This document shows, in pieces, positions 46,563 through 58,870 of a stretch of DNA of 64,000 nt. A program made the translations under genes and the position numbers. Source of the DNA: Golubevia sp. BC0850 (lineage: Eukaryota; Basidiomycota; Exobasidiomycetes; Golubeviales; Golubeviaceae); NCBI GenBank assembly GCA_012976225.1, contig JAAVVG010000026.1:191056-255055 (forward strand), given 5' to 3'. Under the pieces are notes generated by a model. The model had not been told where the DNA came from, searched no databases, and saw only the letters and a list, made by a program, of their open reading frames with translations. Numbering within the stretch: position 1 is the stretch's first letter; each line of letters begins with the position of its first letter.

Positions 46563-49500
46563 ATGGATCTTGAGGGATGCAACCAATCCAAATCGAGGAG
46601 ATCAATTCAATATCAGCAAAACACAAGGCTTGCTGTAGGAGAGGTTAGTAAAAGAGAGAGACTCTCGAAAGAGAAGAAGAGTAAGCAACTGCCCTACTTA
46701 CATCAACTCTCTACTTCCTCTGTCCGTGCCAGCCAACCTTCAATTAGCATCTCAACTGAGTTTAATATCTACAGATGAGCTAACAAAGCTCCTCCGCCTT
46801 CCAATAGAGCGAGTTCTGAGCTTGCAGCAATCAGCCAGACTTTCTCTTGCTCCTCCTCCAAAATCCATCTTGGAATTGTTACAGCCTTCTTCATCCTCAT
46901 CTTCTTCTACTTCTTCTTCCGATGTTCTCGATCAAGATGACAAATTCAATATCGTCAAATGTTCTCAACTTCAAATGCCACCTCCACCCATAATCAGAGA
47001 TCCAGAAAGGATTCCTCCAACTCAAGGTCAAGATCTCTCTCAAAGATTCTCAATTCTCGCTTCATCAGGGACTTCTACTTCTGATTCCAATCAGGAACAA
47101 AATCAGAATCAAGCTCCAGTCTTATCTGAGGTCTCGAAACCCCCGAGTGTGAAGGCGCTGGGGAAACGAAGGGCTGTGGATGTGGATGATCAAGCTGGGA
47201 ATGGAGATGGAGTGGATCGTGGAATGAGACCTCTGGTGATCCCTCCTTACAACAAGATCAGTACGGGAGACGGAGCACTTGACAGAATACTAGGTGGAGG
47301 GGTGAGAGTGGGAACGATCTCTGAGTTCTGTGGAGAAAGGTGAGTTGCTATTTTCTGGAGAGTAGGGCCTTGCAGGAAGGGAGAATAGAGGTAGAACTAT
47401 CGTACGTATAGCAGATATTTCTGATATCAATAGATAAGTGAGGTCGCTGATAGACCGGCATGACATCACTTTCCTCTTCACACTTGCAGCTCTTCAGGCA
47501 AGACTCAGCTCTCAGCTCAAGCTGCCGCCTACGCTGCTCTAGGTCTCATACCACTCTCCTCAGAGTTTTCCAAACCTTCAGAATCTAATTCAGAGAGACC
47601 GACAAACCATTCAGGATCGCTTCTCTATCGAGCTCTGGAAGGTCATGGAGTTCTAGCAGATCCTCGAGCAGCTGGAGGTGTAGCTATCCTCTCTCCCAAA
47701 GGAGGTAGAGCCGGTCAGTCGATGGTCGATAGGATAGTAGGAGTTGCCGAGGAAGCTATCAGAGAACGATGGAACATCAAAGAGAGGAAAAGAGCTGAAC
47801 GATCGACGTTATCTCAATCAACCAAACGTCAAAGGACGGAATCTATCGCTCCTTCCCAGACACCTTCAAGGAGACGGGGAAGATTCAGCAATCAGTCTAT
47901 TGATTCAAATACACAAGAGCCTGCCACTCAACGGATCGGCACCTCTCCGATGGAGGACTTGGAAAGTTTGATTCAACTCTCGAAGGAGCAACTTCGGAGG
48001 AACATTCATTTCGCAACTACTCAGGAAGTCGAAGGTCTAGTTCACTTCATTTCTTACATTCTTCCCGGTTTGGTCTGGAAATGCAGCGGAAAGGAACAGG
48101 AGCCTCATCAGAGTCAAGGGAAATCTACTCCAAAAGCCAAGACAGAGGAAGACCTTTCTCCTATCCGACTTATCATCATCGATAGTCTACCCCCATTCTT
48201 CGAAACAGCTTCTACAGGCAATTCTTTGTCAGAGAGATCTTTAGTAATGACGGATGTCGCAAACAAGCTGAAAAGGATAAGCTTGTTTGGTTGCAAAGGT
48301 GGAATAGCTGGGAATTGTGAATCTTCCTCTGAAGAATCCCTGGCTTGGAATGGTGAAGGATCTGCCGTCATAGTCGTCAATCACACTCAAGAAATCTTTC
48401 AGGAGAAGGACAAGATCCTAGCCAGAATTGCTATCAAACAGGGTTTAGTTGGACCTCTGTCTAGAAGTCGAAAATTGAGCAAGGGTTCGATTCCAATCTC
48501 AAAAGCCAATTTGACTGATTCTAAAGCAGGTTCGGAACCTCCGATGGACTACGCTCTTCAGAACATCTTCAACTCTGGTTGTTTGGCTTCTGTTCCGACT
48601 TCTTGGCCTCAATTCAGACCTCAACAAAATGGTTTCGACAACAACCAGAGCTCAAGTTTCGGAATCGAGAATTTTATGGAGCATTCAATTCCTGTATTGA
48701 GACAAGCCGGTTTAGGTCAGAGTTGGTCAAACTCGATCAATGTCAGGTTAATGCTTTTCAAACCTGGGGGAAGTTCTGATCGGGAAATCGTTTTCCAGAG
48801 ATTGTCTCAAGAGAATGGAAGTCAGAATGAGACCTCCAAGTCTAGGAAGAACGAAATGAAGAGGATGTTCATATCGGACAGGGTGGAAGTTAGAAGAGCT
48901 GTGCTGGTCTTTTCTCCTTTCGTGACTTCTGGAGTTGGAATCGAAGCTAAGGAATGTGAGACCGAATTCATCATCTTTTCAGGTGGAGTTCGGTCGATTG
49001 CTTCGCTGAATTCTTCGGGCTCAAGATCAAACACCAAGGAAGGAAGAATCAATGACTGCTTCAAAGTAGACGAAGATGGCTGGTTAGGTTTTGATCTAGG
49101 TCAATCTGAATTGGAGAAATTGGAAGAAGATTTAGCCAACGTGGAGAGAGAAGTCTCAAGAGACAGCGATGAATTGGTAGATCGAGAAGTTGAAGAAGGG
49201 GAGAAAAGTCTCACTTTGGATGAACATGAAGCTCAAGATGAAGAGATGAGAGATGCTCAACCTCGAGATCGAAATGAAGATCAAGAGAGGAGGAATCAGA
49301 GTCAAGATCAAATTGAATTAGATCAAGACCCCATCATGAGCCAAGGCTTCAGATCTGCAACTCAAGTTCAAAGAGAGATGGCAGATCAAGTGGATGAGGA
49401 TGAGAACGAAAATGGGATTCAAGATCAAGTTGAAGAGAGAAGATCTGGAACTCCAACTACTTCATCTCAGAGGAGTAGACATTCTACCCCTCCTCATTCT

Positions 49501-49593
49501 CAAAGTTTTATAGCTGCAAGTAGCGTTCCGACAAGTGCTCCAACTAGTGTGGAAAAGGGGGGCTCTCTTATGGGAGGTGGTTTCAGAAAGTGA
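46563..49593 (+). CDS. RAD57: RAD51-paralogue, RAD57/XRCC3-like, greatly extended
   Basis: Three exons (46563-46680, 46733-47339, 47490-49593) give 942 aa. RAD57-type proteins help load RAD51 in homologous recombination. ISTGDGALDRILGGGVRVGTISEFCGES leads into the Walker A motif, rebuilt across an intron (GESSSGKTQ, Lys about 246). Walker B is LIIIDS at about 467. Between them is a long basic/Ser insert, so the A-B spacing (about 220 residues) is roughly double that of the usual core. After about residue 650 the chain is acidic and Gln-rich disorder. Yeast Rad57 has 460 residues. The N-terminal exon is tentative: it supplies an ATG and the right phase, but the main exon itself has no early ATG. 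Confidence 0.82.
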
Positions 49594-50301
49594 GATTGTG
49601 ACTGGAGACTTTAGATTGGGCCGTGAGAGGGATGCTGAACAGAAACGGGGCTCTTTCAAGGACTCTATTTCGAATGTGTAGCTGATTGGAGCGCTTAGAA
49701 TAGCGCTCAATTTCCAAATTTGCCTCTTTTGTTTTTGTACTGTATTTGTAAGGGTTCATGGCAATCTACTTTTCTTCAAACTTTTCAACTTTTCAAAAGA
49801 CTGTATCAGTCCACACGACGATCAATTGAGTTCCACTTCTGGTGCTGAATGTTGGTGCGGGTCAAGGCATCTGGGTTGTGAAGAATTGGATGCCTTGTTT
49901 TCCACGTGGCGAGATCAAGAGAGGAGGGTCAGTCGAAGAAAGGTTGGAGCTTGTTTTAAAAGAATAAGGCCAGGACCACAACACTCACATTAATTCAGAC
50001 CATTGACAGTCAACTACAGTCACATCAGGAGCAGTACTGAGATCTTCAGTCACGCGATTGACCTTCTAGAGACGATGCGGACTGAGAAATGATGAAAACG
50101 TTTGTAGGTTTTCGATTTGACTGATCTTGAGATCTACCGGAGAAGCCTAAAAAACGGATGATGATAAAGTCGTCAGACGGGCGATCTCATAATGGGGAAA
50201 AGCTGGCGTGAGCTCAGATTGAGAGAACTTGGGCAGAGAATGTGTGGCAAGAATTGTGTCGACTCACCTGCCGCAGCTGGCCGCCAAGAGCTGGACTCTA
50301 A
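49594..50301. other. Intergenic, no gene recognised
   Basis: Between the RAD57-like stop and the decayed LRR gene. Short ORFs only. Confidence 0.4.
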
Positions 50302-51560
50302 TCAATAGCCGAACCATTCCAACGGACGAATAAATCGGCTTCTGAATAGGTTCCTAAGTTCGACCGACTGACCGCGTGCTCTGAAACCTGTGACTTCAGG
50401 GAAGTAAGAATTTGAGAGCCACCTCAGGAATCGTTCGCTGCCATTGCACCCTGTCCGAAGAGTCTTCAGTTTAGTAAAAGAGAGATGTGGAGATGTTTCA
50501 GAGAGAGTGACAAAAGGGCTTGCGTTGCCATGCACTTGAATTTCCAACTCTTTCAGCGTTTCTTGGTGATTGATGAGAAGGCTGGTAACAGCGTCCGAAG
50601 TGTCTTGACATCAATCCTCAAGAGCTGTTGCGAGGTCTGGAGAAGCGAATTCTGGAGCTTGAAGTCTGGAGAAGTGTTGAAGCAGAGATAGTGAGACCTC
50701 ACTGAGGGAAAGACTTTCGAGTTCTGGAAATAAGGTAAACGTCTTGAGCGTTGGAATTTCGTTGGGTCCTGCAGGCCGCCCGATAAAGATGTAGTTTCTT
50801 AAGAGTATTTCTAGAATTGAAGATCATAGAACCTGCTGAAGAAGAAGGAGAGATAAAACCCAAACTTTGAGTGGCTGACCGTCCGTAGTTAAATTCAAGT
50901 CCCAATTCTTCCAACTCATTCCCGACTCGCTTATTGAGTGCTTCCCAAGCGACGCTTTCCCAATCCTCGCTCCAGGTAGAGTTCGAAAGGAGAAAGTTCA
51001 ACCTCTTCAGCTTCCTTGTCTCGTCTTGACTCTCCGGAACTCCCAGAATATTATCTCCAAATTTAGGATTCAGTGACAGAGATTGGACAATGGGACAGCT
51101 AAATCCAAAATCCAAAATCCAAAATCCCAAACGGCTTTGTCATCCTCCAAAAGAGTTTCATCTAGAGGCTGTAGATCCAAGCAGGTTAATGATAGTCTAG
51201 AATCTTAAAGCTCCTCGAAGATCTCGACGGCTTCTGGGCCACTTTCCTCCTCGACTTTTTGATAAATGAGCTCAGTAAGACCGCTCCCTACAAAATGAGG
51301 ATCGGAATGCCAGCCCTTTCCGACCTTAACTCTGCTAAAACGTTGTTGTTGAATATTGAGAATCGTTTTGAGCCAGCTGGAGAACCAGCTTTTAGAGAGA
51401 CTCGCAATGGCGCTTCAGAGTTTCGAAGCCAAGCAACGAGTTGCTCAATGGAAGAAGCCACTCATATTCGAGGTCCTCCACATGCTTCAAAGCTACTTGG
51501 GAAAAGCAAGGTTTTGAATGGAACCTCCCATTGAAAATAGAAAGCAACGTGTTGGCTATA
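50302..51560 (-). pseudogene. Decayed LRR/F-box-like gene
   Basis: Minus-strand fragments in several frames read like one LRR protein: EQLVAWLRNSEAPLRVSLKAG (near 51450), FSCPIVQSLSLNPKFGDN (near 51100), ELEELGLEFNYG, NTLKKLHLYRAA, then in a shifted frame TLKTFTLFPELESLSLSEVSL, and after a TGA ETLKELEIQVHGN. At least two frame changes and two or more stops separate them. A TCCAAAA minisatellite sits at one break. F-box/LRR origin is inferred from the Leu pattern; the F-box itself is not visible. It is not closely similar to the F-box family at 21834. Confidence 0.55.
51101..51127. repeat. TCCAAAA short tandem repeat
   Basis: About three and a half perfect 7-bp units inside the decayed LRR gene. 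Confidence 0.85.
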
Positions 51561-51564
51561 AAAG
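51557..51564 (+). promoter_or_regulatory. TATA box of the small secreted ORF
   Basis: TATAAAAG, 75 bp upstream of the ATG at 51632. Confidence 0.6.
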
Positions 51565-51631
51565 CTGACGAATCTTCTCATGATTTTCCCCTTCCCCAGA
51601 AAACTTCAATCCCAAGGCGGATCCCTCGAAC

Positions 51632-51817
51632 ATGGTCAAGTTCTCTCTCCTATCGCTTCTACTCTTAACTTCTGTGAGCGTTGCCTCACCAGTGGCCTCA
51701 CCATCGCCCTTGCCCTCACCCATCATCGTGGAACGTCAAGCCACCGTTCCATGCTTCTTATGCTGTAGAGAGGTTGTGGATACAACGCTTGTGGCTCTTT
51801 CCCGGATGTTCCGGTGA
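51632..51817 (+). CDS. Very small secreted peptide, possibly truncated
   Basis: An ORF of 61 aa. MVKFSLLSLLLLTSVSVASP is a clear signal peptide. It is followed by a Pro/Ser stretch and a short Cys motif (VPCFLCCREVV) with three cysteines, an odd number. A well-placed TATA box supports transcription. The stop codon lies 6-8 bp before a GTGAGC, so it may be the 5' exon of a longer gene whose frame was lost, or a genuine mini-peptide. No family recognised. Confidence 0.5.
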   Translation: MVKFSLLSLLLLTSVSVASPVASPSPLPSPIIVERQATVPCFLCCREVVDTTLVALSRMFR

Positions 51818-52365
51818 CCAGGTGAGCAAAAAAGCTTTTGGAATGGGTGAAAAGAGAGAGAATTCTACTTTCAAAGTACAAAGTTCAGGGGGTAAATTAC
51901 AGAGACTGACCACCTTCCGTCTTCTTTTCTTTACATTTGTCTTGGAAATGGCTCGCGCTTCATTTGGATGGTAAAATCTTACCTCCTTTTCCGACATCAT
52001 TACGATTGTTGAAGCAATTATGACTACATGACGACACCTTACGTTATTCTTACATCACGATAGGACTGAGAATCTCTATCTAGACTCTTATCAGTACTCC
52101 CACAATCTGATAATCTTCCTACAATGTGATGGCGAGGTTGAAGAGCTTCTAAAGGGAAAGGGAAAGGGTTGAAGTTTGGGACGCGAGGGGTGATCCGGTG
52201 ATCGGTGATCTTCCTCCTTTTTTTCTTTTTTTTTCTTTTTTTTTGTTACTTCTCTCGAACTTAAGAATTGTTTTGTTCTAAGCTCATGACCTTGTTCCAC
52301 TGTCTATGTTGCGGAGAAATGTATTTACTGAATTTACAGAAGCTAGAAGGGAGTTCAAAGATGAT
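51818..52365. other. Intergenic, no gene recognised
   Basis: Includes T-rich tracts at 52218-52245. No supported ORF. Likely 3' regions of two convergent genes. Confidence 0.4.
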
Positions 52366-53766
52366 CTAAGCTTTCTCTGGTGCGTTCTCTGACTGGGGAG
52401 TCGACTTGTTGAGATCCCAGACTGGAACGAAAGAGCCTTTCTGATCTTCGGGGAATTTGCGAGAGATCGGATAGAGAGACGAAGGGTAGAGCGGAATGTA
52501 GACCGAGATGGCTAAAATGAGCGGTAGCGAGTCGAGGAGGAAAAAGAAAACTGTGCAATAGAAGGGAAGCATTTGGGTCAGTTGAGGATTACAGAGAAGG
52601 GATGGAGATCAGCCAACGGTACTCACTCTCATGTGATACAAGATGGCCACGAAAGCCTTGGGCACTCTCAATAGTACGGAAAATGCACCTAACAATGATG
52701 AAGACCGAAGAGAAGTAGAGTGCCAAATAGAGCTTATTGACTGAAGGAAGCGTGGTCTCTCCGGGAGTAGTTGGTCTTGTCGCGTTGAGCTGTTTGGAAC
52801 AAAGCCAGTGGCATCTTATGGCTAAGGACAGAAAGATGAGGTAGGATAAAAACTGAAGAATGATACCAGCTAGGAAAATGTTCTCTCCGACATCCACGAG
52901 ATCTCGATTGGTCTGCATTGATCCACCGCCTGATAGAAAGAGAAGAAGTCGTCAGCAAAATGGGACAGAAGGCTCTCATACGTACTCGAAGCATCTACTA
53001 ACCAGCTTGAATTATGAATGTCATGATGTCAGATGACACAAAAACGGTCGCCATCCATTTCGATGGGATGAGAGTCAGATTGAGAGATTTTTCACCAGCA
53101 TGCTGACGAGTGAGAGCTTCGGAAAAGTGACCGAAGAGACAGTAATTGAAGGCGAAGTAGCAAGCAGGACTCAAGACTTTGATTTTTGTTGTGGAGAATT
53201 GATGGGGTCAGCAAGTCTCTCGAAAAGATGAGCAGCTCCTTGAACTAGAGTGGCAAGAGACTTCTCAGCAGCTCACTCACCTATGAAAAGATATTGGACA
53301 ATGTAGAAAGAAATCGAACCTGGGTTGCTTCTAAGAGGAATACGCACAAAGAAGCCAGTAGCCTGAAAGAAAGCACCTGAGAATTAAAAGTAGCAATTTG
53401 GAAATCAATAATCAGTTGTCTCGCATTCACCTTTTCGCCACACCCAACCAGACCTCAGGAAGATCTACTGACCTATAGGTAGAGCCAAGAATGACCAGTC
53501 TCTCCAAGCCCAGACATTTATGAATAGGAAAATAGCAGCGACGTAGTAGAGCACACCGAACGCAATGGCTCCTGGAATGTCTGGCGCGTAATCTGAAGAA
53601 GGAAGAGGGAGAAATAGTGTCAGCATCTTCACTGTCATTTCTACTTTGTTAGCAGAGACTCACATAGGATGGAATCAGCTGCAACGCCAGGGGCATGATC
53701 TAGTCTGACAGCAGATGCGAAGGAGACGAAGAGAAGCAGAATCGAGGCGAGCTTGAAGGATATCAT
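52366..53766 (-). CDS. RTA1-family multi-pass membrane protein
   Basis: Six exons (53766-53664, 53592-53473, 53376-53281, 53176-53003, 52929-52627, 52550-52366) total 981 nt, 326 aa. RTA1/RSB1-like proteins are fungal seven-helix membrane proteins linked to lipid (sphingoid base) translocation and azole or 7-aminocholesterol resistance. An N-terminal hydrophobic leader (MISFKLASILLLFVSFASA) is a likely signal peptide. Family motifs: YYVAAIFLF, VLSPACYFAFNYCLFGHFS, AGGGSMQTN, GENIFLAGIILQFLSYLIFL, FIIVRCIFRTIESAQGFRGHLVSHE (the usual RxxYRxxE/HE signature) and a final FFFLLDSLPLILAISVY helix. Each junction restores a motif. The Leu/Ser-rich leader before helix 1 is longer than in yeast RTA1. 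Confidence 0.92.
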
Positions 53767-54365
53767 TCTTGAGTGAACGAAGACTTGAAAGGATCTCAGA
53801 TGCCAACGAGGATTTATCTTGGAGATAAAACTTCCACTGATACGAGGAAGAGATGAAGAATTGAAGAGGGAGAGAGGGGAAGAAAGAAAAAGATCCCTTC
53901 ATCTTTATAACAATGCTGCGACCTCCTTCCGTCCTGTCTCTTCTTGTCGTCATGCGGACCGCGGAAAACATGCAAATGAGTCCCTGAATTGGGAAATTCT
54001 AGGAACATCAAATGCTCACTCGGTCTCAACTCTCAAGCCTCAAGGGGCAAATTCCGTTGGTGGCATGCTTCTCCAGAACTCAACCAACTCAGTTGACCTC
54101 TTTCCGACTGGTAGGGATTCGAGACTCCTCTCCACATTAGTATGAGAAGAGGTATTAGGCCATCGCTTTTCTCTTTCGAGCGTAGGACAATGCGACAAGC
54201 GACACTACGAAAGGAGATTTCAAGCAAGCAGAAACAGTCTTAAATTGTGATGTATCGCTGTATGAGTCAAGAAAAACATTGCTGACACTCTAGATTCTCT
54301 TTCCTCATCCCTCTCGTCCTCCTTCCCCCATTCTAACTTTCCCCCAAACTAATTTACTTCCTGTA
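53767..54365. other. Upstream region of the RTA1-like gene
   Basis: A 108-codon plus-strand ORF (53819-54145) has no domain. Likely the promoter of the RTA1-like gene plus the 3' region of the kinase-lipase gene. Confidence 0.4.
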
Positions 54366-57300
54366 CTATGTATCAGGAGTCCAAACTTGAGTATGCAAGC
54401 CCGAATGATCCTTCTGATAACTCTGCATCAAGTCATCCAAAGCTACATTGGAGGATTGACTTGCGTTCCTGCTTCTAATCCTAGGTCTAAGATCTTTAGT
54501 CGGAGCATGAAATTTACCCAAATGAGGAGCTTGACCGCCATGTTGAGCTCTCATTCCGGCAGAAGCACGGGATCGGGCTTCTTCCAAAGAGGTAGTCGTT
54601 AGACTATTAGTCAAAGATCTTCGATGAGGTCTAGTCGAACTTGAAGAAGACGATTGAATTCCACTGTCTTGTTCTTGACGAACAGACGGAGTTGAAAGAG
54701 TTGAAAGTGAAGGTTGAGTAGCTGATCGACTCATTTCTGAAGAAGAAGGACGATCTCCATCCTTTGAGATTTGCAGAGATTCAAATCTTTCAAGACCTTC
54801 TAATTTCCCAACTGTTTGAGCATTGAGGTTTTCTTCAAGGTAGAGTTCCCATTGTTCTTCATCTCTACTATCCACTTCTCCATTTTCGTCATCACTTTCA
54901 GCTTTAACCGAACCATCTCTATTAGTTCTACCTCTATCATTCTTTTTCTCTCCAGTTCGAGTTTCCACGATTTGACCTTCTGAATTTCTCATTTCCGATT
55001 TCATCTCTTTGTCCATCTTGTCTCTAGAGGCATCACCAACTAAGGAGTCTCCTGTCGAGTTAGACTTCTGACCGGAACTAGAAGAAGGATGGGTTGATTT
55101 GCGTCTCCCTCTTTTGTCCAAAGCAGTCCTGACGAAGTGTCTTGCAGATTGAAGAGCCTTTCTAGAAGCGTCCAGGAAGAGGAAGGCTTGGAAAACGTGA
55201 ACGCAATCTTCATAGAGCTCATGTCTGACTGCTACTCCTGCCAACGATGCTTTGTGAGCTAGAAGAGTTACTTCGTCTCGAAGAAGTTCGGCGTCTCCAC
55301 ATTGAATGAGAAGGGGTGGTAGACCTTTCATGTCTCCGAACAAAGCTGAGAAATAGAAGAGGGAGTGGGAATTGAGGTCAGCTCCCGTCTTTCTCCTCCC
55401 CCCAACCTGCCCTCACGCCACTTTGAAGAGGAATGAATACTCACGACTGACGTAAGGATGAGTCAAAAACTTTCCGATGTTCTCTCCAAGGTAAGCGAAA
55501 ACAGGATTCATGTGATCTCCAGCTTTCGGAATCGGGAGATAGTCAAATTTGGCATTCGTTTCCCAAGAGTCGCAAGATAGAGTGAGATCGACCCAAGGCT
55601 GAGGAGAGGAGAGAGTGTGAAATCGTGACAGAACGAGTCAATAAGAAAGAAGATGGAGGGAGGGGAAAGAGAAGAGAAGGGAGAGCCAGAATCTCGACCC
55701 CATCAAATCTACTCACACTAAAGAGCATCGCTCCACTAGGTAAATCATACTTGTTATCCCTCAAGTAATACATCAAAGCCAAAGCCAATCCACCACCAGC
55801 ACTATCAGCACCCAAAACGATGTTGTTAGGGGGAATTCCAAGATCATCCACCAACCTAAACCAAGCACAAACGCAATCATGAAGAGCCCCTGGAAATTTA
55901 GTTTCGGGAGCTAACCTATAATTGATTCCAAAGACTCTACATTCGGTGTACTTTGAAAGAGCTATAGTTAAAGGTCTGTGAGTTGCAGCAGACATAATGA
56001 AATAAGCACCACCGTGAATGTAAAGGATGACTCTTTCTTTACCTTTTTGTTTTCCATTTCTCCATTCACTTTGAAGTCTTCTCCAAGTGTTTTTCCCAAC
56101 TACCCATTCACCTGATAATTCTCGATTGCCATCTTCTTTCTCATCGGATTCTTTTAAGAAACCTTTCAGACCTCTTTTCTTGACTTTGAAAGTGACTGGA
56201 GTGATTAAACCATCTTTGGGAGTTGGTAATAAAGTTGACATTTCAAAGAAAGATTGTAAACCCGCGATCGAAGCGAATTCGGTATGATCAGCTGCATCTC
56301 TCAAGATTCTAGTGAAGACACTCATCTCGATTCCCCAAGATTTCTTGAGAGGTCCATAGAAAGCATGAGAAGCAACTGCAGATCCGATCGACACGCCTTG
56401 ATTGACCAAGAATGGGACATATTTCCAAGCATTGGTGAGAGTCATCTTTTGGGGTACTCGAGTTTCTATCGTTGGATCCAACCTAGCTGTAGATGGTACA
56501 GCGTCCGACTTGTATTGATTGAGAAGGGCGTTCAAAGTCTTTGCTGATTCTGCTGAAGTCTTGGATTTTGATTTGGCTGCATCTGAAGAAGAGGTTGTTT
56601 GATCTCGAAGTTCGTGAGTCCGAGAACTTGCGCCTGGAATCGAGCTTTTGGAGGAAGAGGAAGGTCTTTCGGTAGTTTCGGAAGAAGCAGGAGAGCTTGC
56701 ACATTCTGGAACTCCAACATCAGAAGTAGCCTCAGCTGCGTTGGCCACTGCTGCTGTTCCGCCTTGTTGCCTTACTTCTTCTCCAGACTGAGCATCTCTA
56801 GAAGGTCTCTGAGTAGAATTGGAATCAGTAGAGGTTGAAGAAGTGAGCCCAAGTCCAGCTGGTGGATCCGGAATCCTGACTGTCATAATGATCAAATCTA
56901 AATTCATCCCACCCCCCATTCGAGGGGTAGAGTTCTCTTCTTCAGGTTCCGCAGTAACAGTTCTATCCGAACCAGAAAGGTTTTTGCCATCTCCGTGGAT
57001 CTCAGCTGTAGTAGACGAAGTAGGACTAGGTAAAAGCGAATCACCTCTCTTATGGTTCTTAATGACAGTAACGATCTTTTGTAAAGAAGTTAATCTCTCA
57101 CTTTCAGGATGATGATGTTCTAATCTCAAACCATGTAACTTTTGTAAATAATTCACAGCCTCAACAGCAGTGACCGCTTTATTTAACCTCTGTTTAGCTG
57201 AAAGATGAGAATTCCTAAGAGCTCCAGATTTGAGACATGCACCTCTTTCGACTTCGACTTTGGAATCTGCTGGAGGTAGAGTTGAGAGTGATAACCAAGG

Positions 57301-58870
57301 ATGATGTAAGGCTTCTGTAGCTGTCATTCGAGTCTCGGAAGGACATAAACATTTAATGATGAATTCTTTGGCTAGAGGTGAAATGTCTGACCAATATTCA
57401 GGTTCGAATTGAACTTTCATAGATAGGATTTGTTGGAATAGACTTGGTTGATCTTCTCCGTAGAAAGGAGTGTAGCCTCCTAAAAGACAATAAGCGATCA
57501 CTCCGGAAGACCAGATGTCAACTGAAGGACCGTAACCTTTTCCCAGGAGGACTTCTGGAGAGACGTATTGAGGAGATCCACAGGCTGTCATGAGGAGACC
57601 GTCATCGGGAATGAACTTGGAGAGACCAAAGTCCGAAATTACGATCTAGATTCATAGCAAACGATTGAGATGAAAGGGGGCGAAAGGAGAAAGCAATAAG
57701 CATTGGATCTGGAGAGCTCACAGCGAATCAGAACTCACCTCTTCAGAATCCTTGTCTCTCAATAGAATATTCTCCGGTTTCAGATCTCTATGAATGATAT
57801 CCTTCTCATGGAGATACTCTACACCTTGAAAGATCTGTCTCATGATATATCTAGCATCTAGCTCATTAAAGTGAACCTTTTCGACCAATCTGTCGAACAA
57901 TTCCCCACCTCTACAGAGATCCGTCACGATAAAGACACCTTCTTTGGTTTCATAGAGATCATGCATCTTGATTCTGAATAAAAAGAAAAATTGAGAGATC
58001 AAGAAGTCAGATCCTCGGTCAGGAGCTGATTTCATCCTCATCCTTCCTCCTTTGCCCCACGCTATGTCTTCCCCCCTCTTCTTCGTCTTCAACTCACACA
58101 TTCTGATGTCTAACCTTTCCCAAAATGTTGATTTCCTCTTTCAACATATTCTCATTCCCATCCTTCATAGGTTTCTTAGCAATAATCTTTAAAGCTCTCT
58201 CCTCTCCCGTACTCTTCTCAGTCACGGGTTTCACAACCGCAAAACTCCCCTGACCCAAAACCTTGTCTGAAACGGTATATTTCTTAGAAAGTTGATGTGG
58301 TAAGATTGGAGTACCATCACTAGAAGTTTCTCTAAACCAAGATCTGAAATGAGTTTGTAAATTGGTTGAGACCATTTTGACTTTTTCTCTACGAGAACCT
58401 TTGACTCTTCTAGTTTGGAAACGAGATTGAATGAGTTTTGGAAGTCTAAGATCGTGTCTTTGAAAGAAAGTTGAGGGTGATTCTGTGGAAGGGGATGGAT
58501 CTGATGAAGAGGGATCAGTTGTGGGGTTGAGTGGAGGAGTAGATTGATCTTCTGCTTCTGAATCGAATTCTGATTCTGGATCTGAATCAACTGGTGAGCC
58601 TGAAGATGAAGATATTAGTTGAGATGATCTTGCTGAAGTTTGAGTTAAAGGAGCAGAATATTGTAAAGCTGGATGATTAGAATATTGATCTTGTTGGATT
58701 GGATCGTATGAGAGAGAAGGAGATGGAGATCTAGCTCTTGCTCTAGGTCTTGATCTGGTCGAAGTTGATTGAGATTGAGGATTAGACTCAGTTTGAGAAG
58801 GTTCTTGGTTTGGATATAGTATAGCTGAATCAGTCAAGCAGAGATCTTTGAAGTGCACTGTCGGTTTCAT
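54366..58870 (-). CDS. CaMK-type protein kinase fused to hormone-sensitive-lipase-type hydrolase
   Basis: Five exons (58870-58098, 57973-57739, 57645-55717, 55598-55445, 55345-54366) total 4071 nt, 1356 aa. Residues 1-195 are Ser/Pro/Gln-rich. The kinase spans about 197-455: GQGSFAVVK, ALKII (Lys228), HRDLKPEN (Asp321), SDFGLSK (Asp341), GSPQYVSPEVL, and DIWSSGVIAYCLLGGYTPF of the CAMK group. A segment resembling the CaMK regulatory helix (AVEAVNYLQKLHGLRLEHH) follows. A Ser/Thr-rich linker of about 200 residues leads to an HSL-family alpha/beta hydrolase: YIHGGAYF (about 880), GADSAGGG (Ser about 953), CGDAELLRDE (Asp) and EDCVHVF (His). The 250-residue C-terminal tail is charged. Exon 3 is 643 codons without a stop and spans kinase C-lobe, linker and GXSXG, so the fusion is encoded directly. 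HSL enzymes hydrolyse acylglycerols or steryl esters. Confidence 0.88.
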
